This document shows positions 24,960 to 40,706 of a stretch of 64,000 nucleotides of DNA, piece after piece. The notes under the pieces are model-generated. The model made no database searches, was not told the origin of the DNA, and saw nothing but the letters and a program-made list of their open reading frames with translations. Source of the DNA: Epiperipatus broadwayi (taxonomy: Eukaryota > Onychophora > Udeonychophora > Euonychophora > Peripatidae); assembly GCA_028023455.1 (NCBI GenBank), contig JAQFVV010000185.1, forward strand, positions 939,239 through 1,003,238, in the 5' to 3' direction. A program made the translations under genes and the position numbers. Within the stretch, counting starts at the first letter, position 1, and each line of letters begins with the position of its first letter.

Positions 24960-25600
24960 ACACTGTTCTAATAGCTTATTCCTGCAATCCATGGTGGTTC
25001 ATTTATGCATAGTTGGGAATTTGAATATCCACTGGATAGGCTGACTTCACTAGCCTTTGAACTGGAATTTTGAAATGAAAAGTAAAAAAAAAAGAGTTCA
25101 TAACAGATTGGTTCGATATTTATCAATCCAGGCATGGAGAGATAGGACAATTCCATATTGATCTTGACAATTCTTAGCTCCATGATTAATGATGAGCTTC
25201 CTTTCATGACATTTTCCTTGCACTTAACAATGCATATTTACTTTTGTCATTACTTATATTTGTTTTCATAGTTTAAGTTGATTGCAGCAATGTCAATATT
25301 TCTTCTTCTATTGCATGTTTTTATATTTAGGTCTGGAAATCTATAATGGGGACTCAATGGTGGTTTTAGAGATTTGAATATTTTATTTGGTTGCAACTTA
25401 TAATTTTCAGATTCTTTGTTTAGTTGTTTAACAAACTGAATGTTTCTCCTCACTTTCTAAACTCCTTGTAAAATATTTCTTTTAAAAGTATTACAAGTTT
25501 GAATTGGTTGATTCTGACCTTCAAACTTTTCTTTCAGTTCCTTTGCATCGAAAATGATAGATTTTCCCTCCAGATAAAATAATTTTTCTTTTCTTCTTGA
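24960..25600 (-). other. Possible host-gene exons or exon relics, unidentified
   Basis: The minus strand has unusually protein-like stretches for this window. One frame spans about 25590-25250, interrupted by a single TAG near 25457, with IFDAKELKEKFEGQNQP upstream and NKIFKSLKPPLSPHYRFPDL downstream. Further on, a long pyrimidine run ends in a TTCCAG acceptor-like site near 25056-25096. An open segment after it (SKASEVSLSSGYSNSQLC, then NEPPWIAGISY) ends at a stop near 24971. This could be a terminal exon, a processed pseudogene or a decayed transposon. I recognise no domain. Confidence 0.2.
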
Positions 25601-25660
25601 ATAAGCATTTATTTTATAACGTCTTACGTGCGATTATAATTACGATAGAATGACAGCCTG

Positions 25661-26031
25661 TTAAGCTAATTGCGCAGACGCTGTGAGAATGTTATTAATA
25701 AATGAATATCTTCGAACAACCACACGATATAGTATTTGTGTAAGAGTAAAAAGGAATCTCTTACCCTTACGACTCAAATGTTTATATATGAGCAAATCTA
25801 GAAAATTTCATCGGCGTCATTCATACAGACATTATATATTGTAATTTAAAGTGACTATTATGTAGTCACGCCTTCGTTACAACTACTTTAGATTTGCTCA
25901 TATATAAACATTTGAGTCGTAAGGGTAAGATATTCCTTTTTACTCTTACACAAATACTATATCATGTGGTTGTTCGAAGGTATTCATTTATTAATAACAT
26001 TCTCACAGCGTCTGCACAATTAGCTCAACAG
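25661..26031. repeat. Foldback element with ~140-bp arms
   Basis: The arms at about 25661-25801 and 25889-26031 are inverse copies. Inner landmarks are GAGCAAATCTA on the left and TAGATTTGCTC on the right. Outer landmarks are AATTGCGCAGACGCTGTGAG on the left and CTCACAGCGTCTGCACAATT on the right. The loop of about 87 bases has its own hairpin, GTGACTATTATGTAGTCAC. No protein similarity is seen in either arm. A long TA tract follows at 26184. The right-arm frame (25894-26139) is a by-product of the repeat. Confidence 0.75.
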
Positions 26032-26179
26032 GTTTTCTTCTTGAGTAAAAGGGTTCATTGTATCTATTATATTAAACCAGTTCATGCTCATACTTTTTAC
26101 TTTATTGTTGGATGTCATCTTTGTTACATCTTAACATAACTTGTTAAAAAATGTGAAAAGAAACATTTGATTTTTCTCT

Positions 26180-30970
<4,791 letters not shown>

Positions 30971-32303
30971 ACCTATCTTGAAAGAAAATTTGTTTGATCT
31001 CAAACTGTATTCTGACTGGGTGCAAGATGAAGCATGAGAATCAGTCTGAAATAGTTTAGTATTCAGAATATGAGGTTTATCAAAATGTATATTTCTCTTT
31101 GTTTCACCACCCATTAATTTAAAATCAATACTCAAAGACAGAGATAAAATAAGAGGTTTCCATATGGCTGGAATGCATTGTGCTTCATCATCCCTATTTA
31201 AATCAGTAGTTCCTCTTTAATATTTCATTTGACTCTCTCATGGTTCTCAAATCATATCTCTCCAAATTAGCAAGTATTTTTGCATTGTCAAAGTTAAGTT
31301 TGTGACCAATTTTCAAAAAATGAGAAGTAAAAACTGACATGTTAATTTTTTGATTCAAAGCATTTTATTTTCCTTAATTCTGACATTTATTCACCTATTA
31401 GACTGACTTACATACCTTCTTGAGCACTGTAAATAGAATTTCATAAACTCCTTGGTGTTTTAAAAATATTCTGTTTTTAGGTTTATGTAAAAAAATCACC
31501 ATTTTTTTGTCAATAGAAAAAGTAGTCTTTATATTAAAACAAGATAGTCTTCTACTGATTTTATCAGTAATCCCTTTAATATAAGGTAAAATGACTCTAT
31601 CAAAAGAAGAATTGTCAATTCTATCCTCTTTTTTCCTTTTAGTATCAATGCTATATAAAGTCTTACATATAGAAAAAAGAAGATAAAATTGACGAGTCCA
31701 CTTTTAATAGAGTAATTTTATCTTATATTAAAGGGATTACTGATAAAATCAGTAGAGGACTATATTGTTTTAATATAAAGACTAATTTTTCTACCAGCAA
31801 AAAATAAACCATATGTTTGGAACACCAAGGAGTTTATGAAATTCCATGATTGCTGTGCTCAAAAAGCTATGTAGGTCAGTCTAATAGACAAATAATTGTC
31901 AGAATTAAATGCTTTTGATCAAAAAATTGACACATCAGTTTTTACTTCTCATTTTTTGGAAATTAGTCACAAACCGGACTTTGACAATGTAAAAATGCTT
32001 ATTAATTTGGAGTGGTGTGATATGAGAACCATGAGAGAGTCAATTGAAATATTAAATATACCTACTGATTTAAATAGGGCTGATGTAGCACAACATATTC
32101 TAACCATATGAAAAACTCATTTTATTTATGTCTTCAAATATTGATTTTAAATTGATGGGTGTTAAAACTAAGAGAAATATACATTTTGATAAATTTAATA
32201 TTCTGAATACTAAACTATCTCAGACTGATTCTCATGCTTCATCTCGCACTCAGTCACATTACAGTTTGAGGTCAAACAAATTTTCTTTCAAGAGTTTACC
32301 TTG
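30971..32303. mobile_element. Penelope-like element fragments in a large head-to-head palindrome
   Basis: The arms at 30971-31638 and 31674-32303 are inverse copies, joined by a ~35-base loop. They are diverged from each other by point changes and small indels. Outer landmarks are CTTGAAAGAAAATTTGTTTG on the left and its complement near 32265-32293. Read outward, each arm encodes the RT-to-endonuclease linker and the GIY-YIG domain of a PLE. The family differs from the palindromes at 5096 and 55331. 5' ends are central and 3' ends outward. Confidence 0.7.
31690..32111 (+). pseudogene. PLE linker and GIY-YIG endonuclease fragment, frameshifted
   Basis: Frames in order: a linker with RVILSYIKGITDKISRGL, typical of the stretch between RT and endonuclease in Penelope-like proteins. 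Then HQGVYEIP, the GIY strand, followed after a frame shift by SYVGQSNRQIIVRIK, the YIG strand and the catalytic-Arg region. Another shift leads to the 31896-32111 frame with FLEISHKPDFDNVKMLINLE and MRTMRESIEIL, where the helix Glu belongs to the nuclease fold. There are at least two frame shifts plus an in-frame stop, so it is inactive. The left arm carries the same region on the minus strand. Confidence 0.7.
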
Positions 32304-32462
32304 ACAATGGCAGATGCTAGTTCATAGAAATATCAGTATATAAATGAAAATAATACACGGTTTTACCTAAAAAAATTTTTATCTACATCATGTAATCATG
32401 AAAATATTATATATATATGAAAAACAAAAAAAACAAGTTAAACTTGCTAACGCTTATATTTA

Positions 32463-32665
32463 TGATCAATAGATGGCGTTTTACCAAAAACACCATTAAA
32501 GCGTATGTTTGTTTACATAAACATCAGAGTAAGCATTCACTATCATCTTGAAATCATGATCTGAAAGTGGAACTAACGAAAGAGATAGTGAATGCTTACT
32601 CAGTCGTTTATGTAAACAAACATACACTTTGACAGTATTTTTGGTAAAACGCCATCTATTGATCA
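32463..32665. repeat. Foldback element related to the 19.2-22.5 kb satellite
   Basis: Two 83-bp arms (32463-32545 and 32583-32665) surround a 37-base loop. The arms contain AGATGGCGTTTTACCAAAAA and GTTTGTTTACATAAAC, the beginning of the satellite unit. The loop contains TTGAAATCATGATCTGAAAG, which also occurs exactly where the satellite array flips strand (about 21970). A TTGCTAACGCTTATATTTAT leader precedes the left arm, as in the satellite. TA tracts flank it at about 32408-32418 and 32666-32677. Confidence 0.8.
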
Positions 32666-32720
32666 TATATATATATTGTGATGATCGCACATACTGTGAT
32701 CACACACATATATATTTAAT

Positions 32721-34424
32721 ATTAAGTAATATTAAATATTATAGTTTTTTCTAAAGATACAAATAAGTAAAAGAATTAAAACCAATGAAGAAAAGAATGT
32801 CTTAATTACTATAATGAGATAAAGAGAGTGAATGGAATCGAACAAGATTCTTATCTTTTACCCTCTATAGTTCAGATTTGGGGAAAAAATAGAAATATTG
32901 AAGTTAGAAATATGAGAGTCAGAGATTTAGTTTAAGATTAAAAATGAAGAAAGGAAATGTAAATAAAATGGGCACTCAAATGATTTAAAAAAGTAACAAT
33001 TGGGGATTTTTAAATAAAATTATAAGTAAATTTAGAATACAATAAAAGATAAAGATCTGTTCTTCAAAGAACACATTTTGACAAAATGAAATACATATGT
33101 GAATGTGTGTATAAAGAGGGAAAATGTTTACTGCATGTTAAAATGAGAATAATTTTAATATAAATGAAGGTAAGACACTGTGTTATAAAATAGTCTGAAA
33201 TTAAAAGAAATTTTGTATAAGTTATAGAAAACATTTTGAAGTTAGAAGTGTGAAAGAAAACCTACAAACAAGAGATCAAGATAAGAAAAGAATTTGAAAA
33301 AAAATTAATTAAAGTTAGTTCACTTGGAGATTTCAGTGAGAGCACTCATTTTGAAAAGAAGTAGAGATTAAAACCTAGTGGGAAGCAGACATTAAAGAAA
33401 AAAGGAAAGCTGAGTAAAGGACATTTTCATAGAATACTGACAAACTGAATGAATATGAATCCAATCTACAACCCAAGTGAATTACCAAGGATAGCTGTCT
33501 AAGGGCCATCATGGTCACTGGGAAATGCAAACCCACTATGATCAAATGGTCACCTTGCCACAAGACAACTGCTGGTATAGCACCTGCCTGATTATCCACT
33601 TGCCATGCCATTAATACCCTAGTATTGTGAAGTCACTATATGGAGAAGAGGAGACTCATAAACAAAAGCCAAAGCTGAAGACTGGCCATCTCTACTAAAG
33701 AAGTGGAGGAATTCCACATGATGGTTGGCAGGACAATAGTTAACATTGAAAAAAAAAAACCTATGTAAAGTAAATAAAGATCAATATATAAACACATGTG
33801 CACATCCTCTTCACATTAAAAGCAATTGCAATTCCAAATATTTAATGAGATACACATTAATTCGACTCTTTAACAATACTTGGAATGAACAACCTTAAAT
33901 GGATACCTTATTTCAATAGGTTAAAGACATTTGTAGGATTTAGCACATATACCTAACTGTAGTAGTACATTTAAATGAGTTTATTGTAATTTAAATATTT
34001 CATGTAATTTTTTTTGTTGTTTTATTATTGTAGTAAATGTTTTATTAATTATTTTATCTGTATCATCTTGTTTCTTCATCATTCCAATAGTTTAATATAC
34101 CTGGAGGGTTTGGTTATAATTATTACTCCATTTGAGTACTAAGCAACACATGAGGATGGTTGTACAGTACTAGTAATCCCATTAAATTTATAATTTAACC
34201 AAGTGCTGTAATTCTTTAATAATTACAGCAGTCGAGACATGTCTGATCAGGAAAGATAACCTGGGGCAATATCCTTATGGTCACAGGTTTGGTCAGGCAT
34301 GGATATAAATTCTTTTATGTCTATTCATTCTCTTTGATTGTGGTAATGGAGGGTGGATGATTTGAATTTAAGAATACTTATTATATATCTATAGCCAAAA
34401 CACCATTTTCATCATTCCATTACA
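32721..34424 (+). repeat. 5' LTR of the old element
   Basis: It begins ATTAAGTAAT and ends CATTCCATTACA. It aligns along its length with 37682-39385. The start is inferred from where the two copies begin to agree, because a canonical TG is not preserved. Downstream of the end, TTAGGGGCCAGTTTAGG could be a decayed primer-binding site. Confidence 0.75.
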
Positions 34425-35383
34425 TTTTTAGGGGCCAGTTTAGGATCTGTTGCTGTGCAGTTAATAATCACGTGTTGGGTAAGTTTGTAAATAAAGTAAA
34501 TATTTAATAAAAAAGAGGAGTTATATAAATTAGTTTTAATAAATCAGAATGGTGAGGAGTGAAGCCAAGGGGATAAAATTTTCTTGCACTTTATAATATT
34601 TAATATATGTATTTCTATGTCAAATGTGTAAAAGGAGAGAAGGGAAAATGTTATATCAAACAGTCTTTTGAAGTTCGTTATGATGTATCAAAGTTAAGAA
34701 AAGAATTATTCAAATATATATGTGTAGCGATCAAAGATAGATTATCCAGATGTAATTGCTGTTAAGGAAATATAAAGTAGTTAAGTCAAATAGAATTAAG
34801 AAAGTTTCTGGAAGGTTTTATGTATAAATAATAAAGTGATCAATAAAGTATAAGCATAGTGTGTGCAATGAAGTATGTCTGAAAGTTGAAGAAAAATATA
34901 TGTATGATTTTAAATTAGTCGTGACAATAATGCAATCGAGAAATTATAAACATAGTATTAGAAAATATATTAGAAATGTGTGTTGTGTCAAATATAGTTG
35001 AAATAGAATGAATTTATATACAAATCAGTAATGGAGGGGGATTAAATATAGCATTTAAGTCAGGTCAAGTTAGAATAAGGAAACATATAAGTGCATCATA
35101 TAGTGGAAAAGAATAATTAAGAGTTTATATACATAATGGAATAGAGGGTGATCATAAAAGTATAGCAGGCAGTTAAAATGAATCTAGGGCAGGTAGGCAA
35201 ATGGTGAACTGGAGCAAGTGTGTTTGGATTGGCTAGCATTCTAAAAGCCAATAATCATTAAATAAATAACCAAAATAGCAAATCACAATAGAAGGAATAA
35301 AGGAAATAGTCAGAAGAGAAGAAATAAATATACCAAGACAGGCTAATTAAAATATAGCTGTGCACACAAGGTCCCAAACTAAA

Positions 35384-36610
35384 ATGGACAACCAAGTAAA
35401 TGAATTGAGGGAAGTGGATGAAGATAAGGAGATGGAGGTAATGGATATTTCCCAAAGGGGAGTAAAAGATGAAATAGACTTTAGTGATGTGATGAGTATG
35501 CTCATGCAAATGAGAAAGGAACAACAACAGTTTATTTAGGAATGCCAGGATAGGGACGAAATAATGATGGAAGAATGGTGTGTGAAGATAGCAATGGACA
35601 ATAACAAAAGAATTGCTGAAGCCATAGCAGAGATGAGGAATAACTTTCTCTGAGAAATCAGATGCAAAGGACACAGGAAAAGGACAGGAAAGGAAAATCA
35701 AGCTTGATGAACCAGAATGCATAGAACCATATGAGTATGATGAACTGGATAGAGCAGAGAGTATAGATAGAAAGTCAGCATATTTAGATCCAAGATTGGA
35801 AGTAGTGCAGCATGAAGTGGAAATGAGGAAGTTAGATAAAGGGGAAGAAATTGAAGTCATGAAAGTAGAGAGTAATAGGATTCTGGCAATTATGCAGTGG
35901 GACATAAGTCAAGTAATAAGAATAGTAGAAAAGTTAGATTCAAAATTTGAAGAGAGTATAAGGAGGTCAGCAGGTAACAATGCCAATACAGAGTAAAATG
36001 CATCAAACCAAAAGCCACTGGAGGATATACAGACTCAGGCTATGGAAATCACATGTATAATCCTATTGGGATTCATCAGTTCTTAAAGGCATGAATCTTC
36101 ACTGGATACCAGGAGACAGCCCTATGGAGCACCTGGGAAGCCTCAAAAGATACTTCAGGTTCAGCAGGATGAATGAGGAGGCCAAGATAGTGGTCGCCTG
36201 CAGTCATTTGCAGGGTGAATGGACTGTGGTGGGTGTCACTGTTCCATAAGCCATTAACATTCACAGAATATCATAAATCTTTATTGGGAAGTTATTTTAG
36301 TGAAGAACTCCAAGAAAACATTTTACACCAACCAACACAGGAGAAGTGGAGAAAAGGGGAATCATTAACAACATTCTTTCATCATCAAGTGGCCAAGTTA
36401 CCTATGATGACATCTAATCCATTATCCAAGATGCAAATAATTTGGATGATTGGGCATGGTTTACTGAGAGACGTTGAACAGATACTGATAAGTATGGAGA
36501 GGAGAAGACAGTTGATCAGATTGCTTAGTTGTTCAATGCATTGGATATCACCAGGGCTGAACAGAGGGATGAGGGATATACATCTAGACTGCCTCCAAAG
36601 AACCACTTGT
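35384..36610 (+). pseudogene. Decayed Gag, homologous to the young element's Gag
   Basis: A start at 35384 opens an acidic, coiled-coil-like N-terminal part (MDNQVNELREVDEDKE) with an in-frame stop near 35537. The frame from 35796 to 35996 continues a charged region. The capsid-like domain is spread over three frames: DSPMEHLGSLKRYF (from 36091), then LFHKPLTFTEYHKSLLG and FFHHQVAKL (frame of 36215), then LFNALDITRAEQRDE (about 36530-36570). These align in order with PVEHLQSLGRYF, LFQQPTTFEEYQRE, FFHRQVAKL and LLNAIDMS of the intact Gag. Several shifts and stops make it non-functional. No zinc knuckle is visible. Confidence 0.8.
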
Positions 36611-37079
36611 AATTACAAATGATTGGGATCCTAATAAAGGTTGATGGGAGGAAAATGGAAAGAATTTTCTGGAAAGGAACCCAAGAGTTCAGAAAGATGG
36701 ACAGCATAGAGTGGAGACTAAATGGAAGTGTCCATATGAATGGACAGAGAATAGAGAGCATAGGGATCAGAATCTTCATCCTAGAACATATGAGTCCCAC
36801 AGTATCAGGCAACCTCCAGATAGTAACCTAATTGCAAATATAAGGATTGAATGGATTCAAAGGTACAATAATTGGAATGGCTTGGATTAAGATTAATGAA
36901 AATGGACTTATAAGAAAAGGAAAATAATCATAATAATATAAGGGAAAAATGAACCAGTAAATGGACAACCAGTTTAAAAAAATACTACACCCAAAGTGAG
37001 ACCAACCATCAATTAGAGAGAGTAGTGAGCGAGATTATAGATAGAGGTAGGGGTATGTAGGACAGACATTTAGTAGGGA

Positions 37080-37210
37080 TACTATCAGTATATGGTGAGC
37101 CATCTCTGTTATATATTCATGCATGAGTTTCTGCAGTGCACTAGATTTTATTAGGTAGGAAATATAGGGTTAAAAAACCTCTTCTTATATAAAGACTCCC
37201 TGGATTGAAA
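37080..37210 (+). pseudogene. Possible retropepsin remnant
   Basis: A frame starting near 37095 reads GEPSLLYIHA, stop, VSAVH, stop, ILLGRKYR. Its spacing resembles a retroviral-type aspartic protease around the DTGA active site, with Ala-Val-His and Leu-Leu-Gly following. The catalytic Asp is not preserved, so this is a hint only. If true, the ancestor of this family once had gag plus pro, as in Ty3-type elements. Confidence 0.25.
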
Positions 37211-37681
37211 ATGGCAGTTAAATATTTGATGAAATATTGCAAGTCACTGAAACATAAATAAAATGTTTGAGGAAAGAACCTGTATATAATGAGAGGTCAG
37301 TAAAAAAGTTTCTGAGATCATGGGTGAGCTGGCTAAGAAATTTCAGTCACTAGACCCACCTCAGTATAGTGATCAGAGTGGTCACTTAGAGGGCTATAAG
37401 TTTTGAAATGTTGGGTATGAACATCTTTAATTGAGTCACAAAGATATCCTGTGGACTCAGACCTGTATATACAATCTGGGGGCAGAAATCAACTTGCTTA
37501 TCATTTGTATAAACTAGATTAAAACAGTTTGGTAGTGCTAATGTGATGGTTAGAAAAGAATGTAATTGCCTGGTCTTCCTCTAGGAATATTCTCACCATC
37601 ACTTAACCAGATTAGGAGTACATAGATATGAGAGGGTCATAGTAACAATAATTAAGTTGAGAATTGCATGGCTTTCAATCC

Positions 37682-39385
37682 ATTAAGTAATTAAATATAT
37701 TATAGTTTTTTTTGAAATATACAAATAAGTAAAATAATTAAAACCAATGAAGAAAAGAATGACTTAATTATTATAATGAGATAAAGAGAGGGAATGGAAT
37801 CAAACAAGATTCTTATCTTTTACCCTCCAAAGTTCAGATTTTGGGGAAAAAAAGAAATATTAAAATTAGAAATGTGAGAATCAGACGTTTAGTTTAAGAT
37901 TAAAAATGAAGAAAGAAAATGTAAATAAAATGCACTCAAATGATTTAAAAGGTAACAATTGGGGAGTTTTAAATAAAATTATAAGTAAAATTAGAATATG
38001 ATAAAAGATAAAAATTTGTTATTCAAAGTACACATTTTGATGAAATGAAATCCATATGCGAATTGTAGGCATAAAGAGGAAAAAGGTTTACTGCATGTTA
38101 AAATGAGAATAATTTTAATATAAATGAAGGTAAAATGCTATGTTATAAAATAGTATGAAATTAAAAGAAATTGTGTATAAGTTATAAAAAACCTTTTAAA
38201 GTTAGAGGTGTGAAAGAAAACTTACAAACAAAATATCAAGATAAGAAAAGAGTTTGAAAAAAAAAATTATAGTTAGTTCACTTGAAGACTTCAGTGAGAG
38301 CACTGGTTTTGAGAAGAAGTAGAGATTAGAACATAGTGGGAAGCAGACATTAAAGAAAAAAAAGAAAAGCTGAGTAACAGACATTTTTGTTGAATACTGA
38401 CAAACTGAATGAATATGAAACTAATCTACAATGCAAGTGAATCTTCAAGGATGTGTGGCTAAGAGCCATCACAGTCACTGGTCGATACAAATCCACTGTG
38501 CTCATACAGTCACCTCACCATGAAACAACTGCCAGTGTAGCACCTACCTGATGATCTGCCTGCCTTGCCATTACCACCTGAGTATTGTGAAGTCACTATG
38601 TGGAGAAGAAGAGACCCTATAAACAAAAGCCAAAGCCAAAGAATGGCTATCTCTATTAAAGAAATGGAGGAATTCCACATGATGGTCAGCAGAACAATAG
38701 TTAATGTCAAAGAAGAAGAAAACCTAGGTAGAGTAAATAAAGATCAATATATAACTTACATGCACATAATCTTCTCATTAAAAGCAATTGCAATTCCAAA
38801 TATTTAATGAGATAGACATTAATTAGACTCTTTAACAATACTTGGAGTGAATGACTATAAATGGATATTTTATTTCAATAGATTAAAGACATTTATAGGA
38901 TTTAACACATATACCTAATTGTAGTATTACATTTAAATGAGTTTAATGTAATTTAAATATTTCATGTAATTTTTTTTGTTGTTTTATTATTATAGTAAAT
39001 GTTTCATTAATTATTTTATCTGTATGTCTCATTTCTTCACCATTCCAATAGTTTAATATACCAGGAAGGTTTTGTTGTAGTTATTACTTCATTTGAATAC
39101 TAAGTAACATGTGAGGATGGTTGTACAGTTCTACTAATCATAATTAAATTTATAATTTAACCAAGCACTGTAATTCTTTAATAATTACAGCAGTCGAGAG
39201 ATGTCTGATTGGGAAAGATAACCTGGCGCAACATCCATATGGTCACAGGTTTGGTCAGGTATGGATATAAATTCGTTTATGTCTACATGTGTTCTTTGCT
39301 TGGGGTAATGGAGGTTGATGATTTGAATTTAAGAATACTTATTATATATCTATGGCCAAAACACTATTTTCATCATTCTGTTACA
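37682..39385 (+). repeat. 3' LTR of the old element
   Basis: Direct copy of 32721-34424. It ends CATTCTGTTACA, followed by a short TA tract. Open frames inside it (for example 38565-38807) have counterparts in the other LTR with different stops, so they are not genes. Confidence 0.75.
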
Positions 39386-39757
39386 CTATATATATAAGTA
39401 AATTATATAATATTAAATACAATTATATGATAATAGATTGTTTCTTTTTATATTTGATGAGGTATACATATACACTCTTTCAGATGGTCAAATTTCAAGC
39501 TTAAAATTATTTATAATGTTGTCTTTATTATGAAATTTTAAATAATAATCAATCTTTAAACAAAAATAATAATAGATAATTTAAAAATAGATAAAATTTA
39601 TTGAAAACTTCAATCTAGATTTTTATTTCTTATAGCAACCTTATCAAGATTTTTTCCCTTTTACAATTAATTAATCAATTATTCTATATAATTCCATCCA
39701 ATGGACATTATTCAAATTATAATACAATAAAAACACCTAAAGTAAAGTACTTGTATA

Positions 39758-40033
39758 TACATAAAGATTAATAAATAAAAGCTTTTTTATGTAATTTTTC
39801 AATTTAGAAAACAAATGTACAAAAAATAATATTTTAATTATACTTTGAAAGTTTCCAATAATCCAATAAATTTTTCACCTGATCGCACTTGATTGAATCA
39901 GGTGGAAAATGGTCATTATTATATTATTGGAAACTTTAAAAGTATAATTAAAATTATATTTTTTTGTATATTTGTTTTGTAAACTGAAAAATTAGATAAT
40001 AAAAAGCTTTTGTTTATTTATTAATCTTTATGT
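39758..40033. repeat. Foldback element 1 of a cluster of three
   Basis: The arms at 39758-39883 and 39897-40033 are inverse copies. The centre is CACCTGAT paired with ATCAGGTG around a 13-base loop. The outer arms contain ATAAAGATTAATAAAT on the left and ATTTATTAATCTTTAT on the right. No coding potential. Confidence 0.8.
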
Positions 40034-40072
40034 AAATAAATAATTTAGTAAGGTATATAATTGTAATCTTGT

Positions 40073-40525
40073 GGAAGAAAATTAATCTCCATACATGCAC
40101 TACTAGATAAATGTTAAATTTATATGCACTCACTTGTCAATAAGTGTTTTAAAAGAATAAGTGTATCACATGCTTAGAACTTATTTTTATATAAACCAAC
40201 TTGTATTGACCATGCTTAAATCATCACTAAATTATTTATTTACATATATTTATACTAATATAATTCAAATTGCAATTACTTAAAAATGAAAAACTTTCTC
40301 TTCCCTGTGATGCATAAACTAAATTTGTAGAAATAATTTAGCAATTGAAATATCAGGTTCATAACAAGTTCAAGTTTTAATTTAAGGATTGGTTTACAAA
40401 AGAATAAGCTCTAAGCTTAAGTGTTATACTCATGCTTTTGAAACACTTATTGACAGGTGAGTGCGTGCAAATTTACCAATTTATTTATTATTTATTAGCG
40501 CATATGTAGAGATTAATTTCCTTTC
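40073..40525. repeat. Foldback element 2 of the cluster
   Basis: The left arm (about 40073-40195) holds TGCACTCACTTGTCAATAAG. It is mirrored in the right arm (about 40390-40525) by CTTATTGACAGGTGAGTG. The arms are separated by about 195 bases that themselves mirror weakly (AACCAACTTG and GGATTGGTT). It begins 40 bases after foldback 1. Confidence 0.75.
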
Positions 40526-40550
40526 ATAAAATTATTAATCTTTAAGTTTA

Positions 40551-40706
40551 TATATATAAACAACATATTTTGTGAGTTTATCAATGTTAAAATTTTTTAA
40601 AATATTAACTGGGTGATGACTTGTGTGACCAAGTCAAAACGTCAGAATATTAATATTTAAAATTTTTTAACATGAATAAACTTGCAAAATATGTTGTTTA
40701 TATATG
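40551..40706 (+). repeat. Foldback element 3 with a decayed hammerhead-like core
   Basis: The outer stem is 40551-40611 with 40645-40706 (TATATAAACAACATATTTTG and its inverse). The core at 40612-40643 reads GTGATGA, then the hairpin CTTG/CAAG, then TCAAAACGTC. In a type I hammerhead ribozyme the order is stem I, CTGATGA, stem II, GAAA, stem III, then a GTC-like cleavage triplet and stem I. The order is right, but the C of CTGATGA and the G of GAAA are altered, so it should not cleave. Penelope-like elements are known to carry such ribozymes. Compare 12911-13085. Confidence 0.4.

Larger units (their letters stand above)
32721..39385 (+). mobile_element. Old LTR retrotransposon with decayed gag and no complete pol
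   Basis: Two direct repeats of about 1.70 kb (32721-34424 and 37682-39385) surround about 3.26 kb. Both end in TTACA, like the young element at 58272-63643. The LTRs differ at roughly one site in ten by eye, so the insertion is old. The interior encodes a broken Gag homologous to the intact Gag at 60176-61228. After the Gag only ~1.05 kb remains before the 3' LTR, too little for reverse transcriptase, RNase H and integrase. No clear target duplication survives. Confidence 0.8.

Noticed and set aside
35258-35905. 215-codon minus-strand frame with hydrophobic, Ser-rich composition
   Set aside because: It is antisense to the decayed Gag, whose order of motifs is conserved on the plus strand.
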